From Prochlorococcus sp. HOT208_60m_813I02 (GTDB lineage: Bacteria; Cyanobacteriota; Cyanobacteriia; PCC-6307; Cyanobiaceae), in assembly GCA_002025865.1 (NCBI GenBank), contig MWOR01000149.1, positions 1 to 32,491 of the forward strand: DNA of 32,491 nucleotides, in the 5' to 3' direction. Position 1 is the stretch's first letter, and every line of letters starts with the position of its first letter. The notes under the pieces are model-generated. The model was not told the DNA's origin. It saw only the letters and a program-made list of their open reading frames with translations, and ran no database searches. The position numbers and the translations under genes are program-made. Shown here in pieces: positions 1-7,961 of the stretch.

Positions 1-430
1 TTTTTTTGATAAATCAGAATAGATAATAGACTTCTTTTTCATAGATACTTAAATTTTTTTTAATATAGACAAGATTATGCATTTAAACATTTTGGAGAAA
101 TGAATAATTTTAAACTTAATTCCTATTTGATTACTGAAAAAATTCAATTTTCTAAACTTATAATGGCAATTTGAATACAATATTCTTCCAATTTGAATCA
201 TTATTTGTTTCTATTAATCCTTTGATTATTAAGAAAAAGTGAATAGAATCGAAAGAAATTCTAAAATTTCAAATTTACTAAAATTTGCAATTTCCATCTA
301 ATCTGTTGCTATCACTAAGTTATCTTATAATTCTAATTGATAAAATTGTTTACAGTAATTCAGCAATCTTTATAAATTCTTGAGAGAATCATATTACTAA
401 AATTTAATCTTAATTTAATAGTTTATAAGT
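1..430. other. AT-rich non-coding leader upstream of rpaA
   Basis: No recognisable protein family or structured RNA is visible in these 430 bases. A 10-base direct repeat, CAATTTGAAT, occurs at 167-176 and 189-198 with a 22-base period. TATAAT at 326-331 could be a -10 element, but no good -35 sits at the right distance. Two tiny ORFs overlap as ATGA: 77-103 (8 codons) and 100-174 (24 codons). A GGAGA lies only a few bases before the second ATG, too close for an ideal ribosome binding site. I infer that this is the promoter and 5' leader of rpaA plus the flank of a gene left of the window. Confidence 0.5.
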
Positions 431-1213
431 ATGAAAATTTCAATCCTCCTAATTGAAGACGATCGTGATATGCGTGATTTGGTGGCTAGACATTTAGAAC
501 ATTCTGGTTTCGATGTCCAAAAAGCCGAAGATGGAATTAAAGGACAAGCATTAGCTCTTCAATATTCACCAGATTTAATACTTTTGGATTTAATGCTACC
601 AAGTGTTGATGGTTTAACTTTATGCCAGCGATTAAGAAGAGACGAAAGAACATCAAATATACCAATTTTGATGATAACTGCGTTAGGCGGCCTTAAAGAT
701 AAAGTTACTGGGTTTAATTCTGGAGCAGATGATTACATTACTAAACCATTCGATTTAGAAGAATTGTATGTACGTATAAAAGCTTTATTAAGGAGAACCA
801 ACAGAGCACAATTAAATTCTACTAACCAGCAAGAAATATTAAATTATGGCCCTTTAACTCTTGTTCCGGAAAGATTTGAAGCTATATGGTTTGAATCTCC
901 CGTTAGGTTAACGCATCTTGAATTTGAACTTCTTCATTGTCTTTTGCAGAGACATGGTCAAACTGTATCGCCAGCATTAATTCTTAAAGAAGTATGGGGA
1001 TATGAACCTGATGATGATATTGAGACAATAAGAGTTCATATTAGACATTTACGCACTAAACTTGAACCCGATCCACGCAAACCTGTTTATATAAAAACTG
1101 TATATGGTGCTGGATATTGTCTTGAGTTACCTATTGGTTCTCAAGTGGAAACTGCTAGGCAAGAGTTTATTCAAGCAAGAAATCCTGACTTGATAAATTC
1201 TGCGGTAGATTAA
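431..1213 (+). CDS. rpaA: RpaA, OmpR/PhoB-family response regulator (circadian/light output)
   Basis: The protein has 260 residues: a receiver domain (about 1-120) followed by a winged-helix DNA-binding domain (about 135-235). The receiver keeps the acidic pair D10/D11, phosphoacceptor D53, T83 and K105. The effector half carries the RpaA-type stretch FEAIWF, then [19 protein letters not shown] and the [20 protein letters not shown] region, which I recognise as RpaA rather than RpaB. In cyanobacteria RpaA is the main transcriptional output of the circadian clock, normally phosphorylated by SasA, which is not in this window. The start is an ATG with no clear Shine-Dalgarno. The gene converges on holB with a 2-base gap. 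Assignment to RpaA rests on remembered family sequence. Confidence 0.93.
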   Translation: MKISILLIEDDRDMRDLVARHLEHSGFDVQKAEDGIKGQALALQYSPDLILLDLMLPSVDGLTLCQRLRRDERTSNIPILMITALGGLKDKVTGFNSGADDYITKPFDLEELYVRIKALLRRTNRAQLNSTNQQEILNYGPLTLVPERFEAIWFESPVRLTHLEFELLHCLLQRHGQTVSPALILKEVWGYEPDDDIETIRVHIRHLRTKLEPDPRKPVYIKTVYGAGYCLELPIGSQVETARQEFIQARNPDLINSAVD

Positions 1214-1215
1214 TC

Positions 1216-2178
1216 TCATATATCTTCCATTGAAATTTTTAAAAAAGCTATTTCCCATGCCAACCTTGGCTGAATGTTTTTTCTTAAGAGGTATTTTAAA
1301 TTTTCAAGTTTTTTAACTAAACCGATATTTTTTGTTTTTCTCCACCAAATTGTTTGAATTAAATTTACCAGACAAATCTGTTGCAAAATTTCTAATTTTT
1401 CAGATATTGATTTAGATATTTCTAATATTTCTAGACTATTTTTAATTGGAGAATCCAATTTACTTATAATTTCATCTGAAAAATCATTCCAAATTTCAAT
1501 ATTTTTTAATAATTGATTTGGAGATCCATTGGCTGAATTAATTAAATCTTCAAATTTTAAATTTACATTTATTTTTGATTTAGAAGTATCTAAATATTCT
1601 TTTAAAATTGACTTTATTTGTTTACTAGAAAAAGATCGAAATCTGACGATTTGACATCTTGAGATAATCGTATCTAAGAGAAGATTTAATTTAGATGTTA
1701 GTAAAATAAAAATGCCGTTACTAGGTTCTTCTAAGGTTTTTAAAAGGCAATTCGAGGCTGCTTCGTTTAAGAGGTGTGCATCAATAATCAAAACAATTTT
1801 TTTTTCTGAGTTTATTGATTTTTGACCAAGAAAAGTTTTGATATTACGTATTTGAGCAATTTTAATAATCTCAGATCCACTTTTTACTGTTTTGTCAAGA
1901 TCGGAACTTCCTGAACTTTTTGTTGATAAAAGAGAATTAGGTTCAATAATTAAAAAATCAGGATGGTTATTGTTTGTAATTCTCTCTTCAACATTTTCGC
2001 TTTGTGAAGACTGTTTGAAAATCTCTTTTATAAATTCAAGAGCAGTTTGTTTTTTGCCTAATCCTTCAGCACCATAAAATATATAACCATTAGCCAATGA
2101 TTTGTTTTTAATTATGTTCTTAAGAAAGGTATTGACTTCTTCATTCAAGAAAAAATTGTTTTTTTTAACCTCAATCAT
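1216..2178 (-). CDS. holB: DNA polymerase III delta' subunit (clamp loader), zinc-less form
   Basis: This 320-residue AAA+ protein fits the clamp-loader delta' subunit, which helps load the sliding clamp at primed DNA. A P-loop GAEGLGKK lies at residues 36-43. The NHPD segment that follows the usual zinc module, a Walker B-like IIDAHLL, the LLKTLEEP sensor region and the SRCQ arginine-finger motif are all visible. The four cysteines of the zinc module found in many delta' proteins are absent between P-loop and NHPD. The gene lies directly downstream of tmk and overlaps it by 8 bases; the tmk-holB order is common in bacteria. The C-terminal third is diverged. The function is likely but the family is weakly conserved in this lineage. 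Confidence 0.85.
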   Translation of the reverse strand: MIEVKKNNFFLNEEVNTFLKNIIKNKSLANGYIFYGAEGLGKKQTALEFIKEIFKQSSQSENVEERITNNNHPDFLIIEPNSLLSTKSSGSSDLDKTVKSGSEIIKIAQIRNIKTFLGQKSINSEKKIVLIIDAHLLNEAASNCLLKTLEEPSNGIFILLTSKLNLLLDTIISRCQIVRFRSFSSKQIKSILKEYLDTSKSKINVNLKFEDLINSANGSPNQLLKNIEIWNDFSDEIISKLDSPIKNSLEILEISKSISEKLEILQQICLVNLIQTIWWRKTKNIGLVKKLENLKYLLRKNIQPRLAWEIAFLKISMEDI

Positions 2179-2812
2179 TTTTATTAGAAAAATTGTTTAG
2201 TAAAGTCTCTTTAATTTGATTAGAAATAGTTTTAATATTTTGTGAAGCAGATATTACTTTCCAGTTTTTTTGTTTCGCAATTAGTTTGAAGCCTTCATTT
2301 ACTTTTTCTAAAAATTTAATACCTTCTGATTCTATTCTGTCTGGAATTTCATTTTTTCTTCGAAATATGCTCTCTTCTGGAGAAATTTCTAAGAAGAAAG
2401 TGAGATCTGGAGATACTCCTTGACACACAATAGATTCAATATTTTTAATTATTTCTAAATTTATATTTCTTCCATAACCTTGATAAGCAAGTGTCGAATC
2501 GGAAAATCTATCACTTATTACCCAATCATTGTTATTTAAAGCAGGTGAAATAATTTTGGAAACGTGTTCAGCTCTATCCGCTGAATAAAGCAATAATTCT
2601 GCAAGAGATGAAGGCTTATTATTTTCATTATTTTCAAGAATCAGTCCTCTAAGTTTTTTTCCTAAAAGACTGCCCCCAGGCTCTCTAGTCGTGATTAATT
2701 TTGACCCCTTCTTTAATAGATCACTATTAGGAATCCATTTAGATAGTTCATCTATTTGGGTAGTTTTGCCACATCCATCAATACCCTCAATAACGATAAA
2801 TTTTCCTTTCAT
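2171..2812 (-). CDS. tmk: Thymidylate kinase
   Basis: Tmk phosphorylates dTMP to dTDP with ATP in the cytosol, for dTTP supply. The 213-residue length is normal. A P-loop, GIDGCGKTT, covers residues 10-18. The DR-type substrate motif appears as [16 protein letters not shown], and TREPGG is the TMP-binding segment. The ATG follows the stop codon of the copper ATPase gene with no gap, and the end overlaps holB by 8 bases, so the three genes are probably one leftward transcript. Linking dTTP synthesis to a clamp-loader subunit is a common arrangement; the upstream copper ATPase is unrelated in function. Confidence 0.96.
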   Translation of the reverse strand: MKGKFIVIEGIDGCGKTTQIDELSKWIPNSDLLKKGSKLITTREPGGSLLGKKLRGLILENNENNKPSSLAELLLYSADRAEHVSKIISPALNNNDWVISDRFSDSTLAYQGYGRNINLEIIKNIESIVCQGVSPDLTFFLEISPEESIFRRKNEIPDRIESEGIKFLEKVNEGFKLIAKQKNWKVISASQNIKTISNQIKETLLNNFSNKND

Positions 2813-5119
2813 TTAATCCAAAGATAAAGCATTAATTACAACTGTAATAGAGCTAATCGCCATCAATAATGCTGCTATTGAGGGAGTAAGAAGAATACCG
2901 TATTTAGGGAATAAAATGCCGGCGGCTAAAGGTATAGCTAGTAAGTTGTAGCCAAAAGCCCATGTTAGATTTTGCTTGATTTTTCTTATAGTTTTTTTTG
3001 CAAGATTTAAGGCGTAGGGTAATCCATTTAGTTGATCTCCCATTAATACTACATCTGCATTTGCCTTGGCTATTTGAGTGCCAGATCCTACCGCAATTCC
3101 TAAGTCTGAGGATGCTAAGGCTGGGACATCATTAATACCATCACCAATCATTGCCACTTTATTATTAATTTTTAAATTTTCTATAGTCTTGAGCTTCATT
3201 TCAGGAAGAAGATCCCATTTCACTTCTGTTTCTTTACAACCAATTTTTTTTGCTAAAGCTAAAACCGTTTGTTTCCTATCGCCACTTAAAATATTAATTT
3301 TAAATTTGTTTTCTCTCAAATTTTGAACTGTTTTAATTGAATCATCTCTTAGTAAATCTCCTAGCAAAATAAAGCCTAATAACTTATCTTTGATACTTAC
3401 TCCAATGATAGTGTTCGTTTTTGTTCCTTCATTTTCAATGACTTTTTTTGCCTCACTATCAATAATTATTCCTTTGCTTAGTAGCCATTCAATATTTCCA
3501 ATATTAATAATTCCATTAATTGATTCAAGTTCTCCAGAAATACCTCGCCCTGAATGAGTAAAAATTTTCTTTATTGGAAATAAACTTAAATTTTGCTTTT
3601 TTGCCTCTTGAATTAAGGCATCTGCGATTGGATGTCTGCTTTCCTTTTCTAAACTGGCAGCTATTTTTAATAAAAATGAATGATCATCATAATTTTTATA
3701 ATCAACAATGAAAGGCTTACCTTTTGTTAAAGTGCCTGTCTTATCAAAAATAATTTGATTAATTTTTGAAGCCATCTCTATTTTGTCACCGCCTTTAAAT
3801 AAAACGCCCTTTTTTGCTGCTTTACCTGATGCGACAGTTATTACAGTTGGGGTGGCTAAACCTAATGCACAAGGACAAGCTATTACTAAAACAGCAATTG
3901 ACAATTGTATGGCTAAACTAAGAAAATTCTCAGCATTACTACCAAGCGAACTATGAAGTGTATGGCTTGAGTGAGTGATGAATTGATGATTATGACTTAA
4001 TAAATCTGGCCAAATGTTTCTTGCCCCTTTCCACCAAAAGAAGAAGGTTAAAGTAGCAAAAATAAGCACAAAGTAAGTAAATTTGCCTGCAATTTCATCA
4101 GCAATTCTTTGAATGCGAGGTTTTCTAGCGTTTACAGACTCAATAAGGTTTACTAGTTTTGCAAGAGAAGAATCCCCTCCGACATTTTGTACTTTGAGTC
4201 TAAGAGTTGAATTAAGATTTAAAGACCCACTAGATAAATTTTCGCCTTCTTTTACCTCGATAGGTTTGGATTCTCCAGTGATATGCGAAACATCAATATA
4301 TGAATTACCTTGAGTAACAATGCAGTCAGCAGGTACTCTGTCTCCAGCTAAAACTTGAATCTCTTGATTTGGTTTTAAAGTGTTTACTCTTATTGATTTT
4401 ATTTGATTATCTTCTGTGTAGATATTGGCCATTTCAGGTTGAAGATCTAATAACTCTCCAATGGATGAACCAGTTTGGTATCTTGCTCTTTCCTCTAAGA
4501 AACGCCCAATCAATATAAAACCTAAAAGCATAACTGGTTCATTAAAAAAACAAGGAAAACCAGTAGCAGGAAATATTAAGGATAGAAGACTTGTTATATA
4601 TGCGCTAGTTACTCCAAGAGCTACTAGAGAATCCATATCAGGACGGTTCTTAATAAATGATTTAAACCCATTAATAATTATTCCTCTGCCAGGAAATAAA
4701 AGAGCTAATGTCGCTAATGAAGCGTGAAAAAATATATTACCTAATATCGGAAAATTTATATATCTTCCTTCTGCTAGATGACCTAAACCTGAAAATAATA
4801 AAAGTAATAAAGCAAAAGTTAGTTTTTTCCATTGATTATTCCACTTCTTTTTTTTTTCTAATTCTGCCTTGTTTATTTTTTTTGAAAAATCATTTATGTA
4901 AATTTTTGATGGGAAACCATTTTCTTTTAAATTTTCGAGAACTGCTTCTATCTCTATATGTTTCTGAGTAATTTCAAAATATGCACTTTCAGTGAGTAGG
5001 TTAACAGAAACATTTTCAATACCATCAGAATTATTTAATATTTTTTCAACAGTACTAACACAACCTCCGCACTTCATTCCTGAAATATTTAATTGAATGC
5101 TTTCCATATTTTTTGCCAT
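2813..5119 (-). CDS. Cu(+)-transporting P1B-type ATPase (CtaA/PacS/CopA-like)
   Basis: The 768-residue protein is a P1B-1 copper pump of the plasma or thylakoid membrane. It has one N-terminal heavy-metal domain with GMKCGGC (C17, C20), then TM helices, an actuator TGES motif, the CPC metal site near residue 415, phosphorylation motif DKTGT near 458, an SRHP motif and the GDGINDVPAL hinge near 656. YN and MAISS in the last two helices mark Cu(+) specificity. The predicted non-cytoplasmic loop just before the CPC helix (about 376-398) holds five histidines. I cannot tell whether it is the importing (CtaA) or thylakoid (PacS) paralogue. A second start at M5 is possible. It diverges from ycf3 and leads tmk-holB. 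Confidence 0.93.
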   Translation of the reverse strand: MAKNMESIQLNISGMKCGGCVSTVEKILNNSDGIENVSVNLLTESAYFEITQKHIEIEAVLENLKENGFPSKIYINDFSKKINKAELEKKKKWNNQWKKLTFALLLLLFSGLGHLAEGRYINFPILGNIFFHASLATLALLFPGRGIIINGFKSFIKNRPDMDSLVALGVTSAYITSLLSLIFPATGFPCFFNEPVMLLGFILIGRFLEERARYQTGSSIGELLDLQPEMANIYTEDNQIKSIRVNTLKPNQEIQVLAGDRVPADCIVTQGNSYIDVSHITGESKPIEVKEGENLSSGSLNLNSTLRLKVQNVGGDSSLAKLVNLIESVNARKPRIQRIADEIAGKFTYFVLIFATLTFFFWWKGARNIWPDLLSHNHQFITHSSHTLHSSLGSNAENFLSLAIQLSIAVLVIACPCALGLATPTVITVASGKAAKKGVLFKGGDKIEMASKINQIIFDKTGTLTKGKPFIVDYKNYDDHSFLLKIAASLEKESRHPIADALIQEAKKQNLSLFPIKKIFTHSGRGISGELESINGIINIGNIEWLLSKGIIIDSEAKKVIENEGTKTNTIIGVSIKDKLLGFILLGDLLRDDSIKTVQNLRENKFKINILSGDRKQTVLALAKKIGCKETEVKWDLLPEMKLKTIENLKINNKVAMIGDGINDVPALASSDLGIAVGSGTQIAKANADVVLMGDQLNGLPYALNLAKKTIRKIKQNLTWAFGYNLLAIPLAAGILFPKYGILLTPSIAALLMAISSITVVINALSLD

Positions 5120-5135
5120 TGAAGCAAATTAATGC

Positions 5136-5163
5136 TTGACTTATTTTTTAACTATAATAATAA
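5136..5163 (+). promoter_or_regulatory. Possible ycf3 promoter in the divergent ATPase/ycf3 gap
   Basis: TTGACT at 5136-5141 is followed after 16 bases by TAATAA (5158-5163), and a perfect TATAAT lies at 5153-5158. With ycf3 starting at the GTG at 5229, this leaves room for a leader of about 60 bases. A longer reading of ycf3 would use this same TTG as a start codon, which I think is wrong. No experimental support. Confidence 0.35.
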
Positions 5164-5228
5164 ATGTAATAGACTTTTTAAATAGTTATTTTTTAAATTA
5201 CTATAATAATTTTATTAGTTTTAGACAG

Positions 5229-5750
5229 GTGCCTAGTAATCAAAACAGAGACAACTTTATCGATAAAGCTTTTACTGTAATTGCTGAATCAATAGTAAAA
5301 ATAATGCCTATTGCAGAGAAAGAAAAAAAAGCATATATCTACTATAGAGATGGCCTAGCTGCACAAAATAATGGAGATTATTCGGAAGCATTAGAGTATT
5401 ACAAAGAGAGTTTACTACTTGAAGAAAATAAAATTGATAGGGGTGAGACTTTAAAAAATATGGCAATAATATATATGAGTAATGGTGAAGAGGATCTGTC
5501 TATAGAAACTTATGAAAAAGCATTAGTTGAAAATCCCAAACAGCCATCATGCCTTAAAAATATAGGTTTGATTTATGAAAAAAGGGGAAGATATGCTGAG
5601 CAAAATGGTGATTTAGATCAGAGAGATATTTGGTTCGATAAAGCTGCAGAAGTCTGGTCTAAAGCCGTTAGATTATATCCAGGTGGTTATCTAGATATTG
5701 AAAATTGGTTGAAAAACTCAGGCAGAAGCTCAATTGATATGTATCTTTGA
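5229..5750 (+). CDS. ycf3: Photosystem I assembly protein Ycf3
   Basis: Ycf3 is a membrane-associated TPR chaperone for photosystem I assembly. From the GTG at 5229 ([15 protein letters not shown]) it has 173 residues, matching the family, whose N-terminus carries NDNFIDK-TFTVIAD-like sequence. Three TPR units follow: one around [20 protein letters not shown], one around [19 protein letters not shown], and one with an insertion around [12 protein letters not shown]. The C-terminal AVRLYPG and NWLK are typical. The frame stays open for another 31 codons upstream to a TTG, but that stretch is AT-rich, has no family similarity and covers the likely promoter. The gene diverges from the copper ATPase and ends 5 bases before the radA stop. 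Confidence 0.93.
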   Translation: MPSNQNRDNFIDKAFTVIAESIVKIMPIAEKEKKAYIYYRDGLAAQNNGDYSEALEYYKESLLLEENKIDRGETLKNMAIIYMSNGEEDLSIETYEKALVENPKQPSCLKNIGLIYEKRGRYAEQNGDLDQRDIWFDKAAEVWSKAVRLYPGGYLDIENWLKNSGRSSIDMYL

Positions 5751-5755
5751 TTTTT

Positions 5756-7108
5756 TTATTTTGAAAAAGAATAATCAACTGCTTCTTTAATATTGGATAT
5801 TTCTTGAATATTTATTAAATTTTGAAAATTATTATTTAGTTCCTCCTCTAGTTTTGGCACTACTATATTTTTGATCCCTAGTCTTACAGCTTCCTCTATC
5901 TTTGTCCGAAGGTTATTCGATTTTCTAACCTGACCGCTCAAACCCAATTCCCCAATAAATGAGCTACTTGCCAAAGGAGGAATATTTTTCAAACTTGATA
6001 AAATTGATATTGCTACACCTAAGTCAGATGATGGATCATTAATCTCAAAACCCCCACCAGTAGCTATATAACAATCAAATTCAGATAATTTTATTCCTAC
6101 GTGTTTTTCAATAACAGCAAGAATTTGATGCAATCTATTTATGCTTATTCCAGTTGTAGTACGTCTTGGGTTACTGTAGAAAGTCTTATTTACTAGTGCT
6201 TGTATATCAACTGCTAATGGTCGAGTGCCTTCATTTGTAATAGTAGTTGTTACACCTGAAATGTTTTCTTTATTTGTAAAAATTGAACTTGGGTTTTTTA
6301 TCTCTCGTAAACCCTCTTCAAGCATTTCAAAAATTCCAATCTCGAAGGTCGATCCAAATCGATTTTTTATACTTCTTAGTAATCTATGTGAGGAAATATT
6401 ATCTCCTTCAAAGTTTATTACTGTATCAACTAAATGCTCTAGAGTTTTAGGGCCAGCTAAAGTACCATCTTTGGTTACATGACCAATTATAAGAAGAGCG
6501 ATATTATTATCTTTGGCAAGATTTTGCAATTCAGATGAACATTCTCTAACTTGAGAAACCGATCCTGGAGAACTTTGCATTTCATGATTATGGATGGCTT
6601 GAATACTATCAATAATTGCGAAATTTGGATTTACACGTTTGATCTCTTCAATAATTAGGGATAAATTGGTTTCTGCAAAAATTTGTAAATCAATACTGTT
6701 TTGATTTAATCTTTCCCATCTAATTTTTACTTGTTCTAAAGATTCTTCTGCAGTTATATATAAAACTTTTTCATTAAGAGATATTTTTCCTGCTGATTGT
6801 AAAACTATTGTGCTTTTACCTATACCTGGTTCTCCTCCTAGCAAAATAACAGATCCGGGTACTATTCCACCTCCAAGCACTCGATCAAATTCTTTAAAAC
6901 CACTAGTAAATCTTGATATATTTTTTGATGAAATCTCATTAAACGGTATAGATTTTTTACTATTTTTTATTTCTTGATATTTAGATCTTTTACTTTTAAT
7001 TTCTTCAACAATTGAATTCCATGAGTTGCAATTTAGGCATCTACCAAAGTATTGAGAAGTTTCAGATCCGCAATTCTGACAAATAAAAGTCGATAATTTG
7101 CTAGACAT
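5756..7108 (-). CDS. radA: DNA repair protein RadA (Sms)
   Basis: RadA is a RecA-like ATPase that processes branched recombination intermediates. The 450-residue protein shows an N-terminal zinc finger (C10, C13, C24, C27), a P-loop GEPGIGKST at about 92-100, and the RadA-specific KNRFG motif within IKNRFGSTFEIG. A C-terminal Lon-protease-like domain contains ATGGGFEINDPSSDLG and GELGLSGQVR. Length and order of domains are normal. The ATG start is clear. It is transcribed alone, divergent from rpaB across 106 bases and convergent with ycf3. Confidence 0.96.
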   Translation of the reverse strand: MSSKLSTFICQNCGSETSQYFGRCLNCNSWNSIVEEIKSKRSKYQEIKNSKKSIPFNEISSKNISRFTSGFKEFDRVLGGGIVPGSVILLGGEPGIGKSTIVLQSAGKISLNEKVLYITAEESLEQVKIRWERLNQNSIDLQIFAETNLSLIIEEIKRVNPNFAIIDSIQAIHNHEMQSSPGSVSQVRECSSELQNLAKDNNIALLIIGHVTKDGTLAGPKTLEHLVDTVINFEGDNISSHRLLRSIKNRFGSTFEIGIFEMLEEGLREIKNPSSIFTNKENISGVTTTITNEGTRPLAVDIQALVNKTFYSNPRRTTTGISINRLHQILAVIEKHVGIKLSEFDCYIATGGGFEINDPSSDLGVAISILSSLKNIPPLASSSFIGELGLSGQVRKSNNLRTKIEEAVRLGIKNIVVPKLEEELNNNFQNLINIQEISNIKEAVDYSFSK

Positions 7109-7150
7109 TAAGTTTCTGAATGAAGTAATGGAAATAGAATGTTTGGGATA

Positions 7151-7180
7151 TTGCCCCTCTACAAGTTAGATTAGGATAAT
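7151..7180 (+). promoter_or_regulatory. Candidate sigma-70-type promoter of rpaB
   Basis: TTGCCC (7151-7156) and GATAAT (7175-7180) are separated by 18 bases, each close to the -35 and -10 consensus. Transcription would start near 7187 and leave a leader of about 28 bases before the rpaB ATG. The site lies in the divergent gap with radA. Inferred from pattern only. Confidence 0.4.
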
Positions 7181-7214
7181 AAAAATTGTCTTACTGATTA
7201 GCTAATAGAAACAA

Positions 7215-7961
7215 ATGGCTCTATCTAGTCAAACTAAAGAAACTATACTGGTCGCAGATGATGAGGCAAGTATTAGAAGAATTCTGGAGACACGTCTCTC
7301 CATGATTGGCTACAAAGTTGTAACTGCAAGTGATGGTAAAGAGGCACTAAAGTTATTTAGGGATTATGAACCTGATTTAGTAGTGCTTGACGTCATGATG
7401 CCAAAGTTAGATGGTTATGGAGTTTGTCAAGAGTTAAGGAAAGATTCTGATGTACCAATTGTTATGTTAACTGCATTAGGAGATGTTGCAGATAGGATAA
7501 CAGGTTTAGAATTAGGAGCTGATGACTATGTAGTAAAACCATTTAGCCCAAAGGAGTTGGAAGCTAGAATTAGGTGCGTACTCAGAAGAATCGACAAAGA
7601 ACAAATTCCTGGAATGCCTAATTCAGGATTAATTTTGGTTACGGATATAAAAATTGATACAAATCGAAGACAAGTGTTTAAAAGTGATGAGAGAATTAGA
7701 TTAACTGGCATGGAATTTAGTCTCTTAGAGCTCTTGGTAAGTAGGTCAGGAGAGCCATTTAGTAGAGGAGAGATTTTAAAAGAAGTTTGGGGATATACCC
7801 CAGAGAGACACGTAGATACAAGAGTTGTCGATGTTCATATATCAAGATTAAGATCCAAACTCGAGGCTGATCCAGCCAATCCAGAATTGATATTGACAGC
7901 AAGGGGTACAGGATATCTTTTTCAACGGATTGTCGATATTGCCCCCTTTGATGGTAAATAA
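7215..7961 (+). CDS. rpaB: RpaB, OmpR-family response regulator (Ycf27)
   Basis: This 248-residue response regulator has receiver residues D15/D16, phosphoacceptor D59, T86 and K108, followed by a winged-helix domain ending in GTGYLFQRI. The segments EASIRRILETRLSMIGY and VMMPKLDGYGVCQEL are the RpaB/Ycf27 signature. In cyanobacteria RpaB controls high-light-responsive and photosynthesis genes by binding HLR1 elements, and its partner kinase NblS (Hik33) is not in the window. The ATG at 7215 matches the family N-terminus. The stop codon is directly followed by the plsX ATG with no intervening base, so rpaB appears to lead the lipid-synthesis operon. Confidence 0.95.
   Translation: MALSSQTKETILVADDEASIRRILETRLSMIGYKVVTASDGKEALKLFRDYEPDLVVLDVMMPKLDGYGVCQELRKDSDVPIVMLTALGDVADRITGLELGADDYVVKPFSPKELEARIRCVLRRIDKEQIPGMPNSGLILVTDIKIDTNRRQVFKSDERIRLTGMEFSLLELLVSRSGEPFSRGEILKEVWGYTPERHVDTRVVDVHISRLRSKLEADPANPELILTARGTGYLFQRIVDIAPFDGK

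Noticed and set aside
349..366. HLR1-like RpaB site (TTTACAGT) before rpaA
   Set aside because: Only one half-site is approximate and the second half, two bases on, matches poorly.
5163..5170. HLR1 half-site AATGTAAT before ycf3
   Set aside because: A single half-site with one mismatch; neither flank gives a second half-site, and such strings are common in AT-rich DNA.
5136..5228. 31-residue N-terminal extension of Ycf3 starting with TTG
   Set aside because: No family similarity, AT-rich composition, and the TTG is part of a -35-like TTGACT; the GTG at 5229 gives the normal length.
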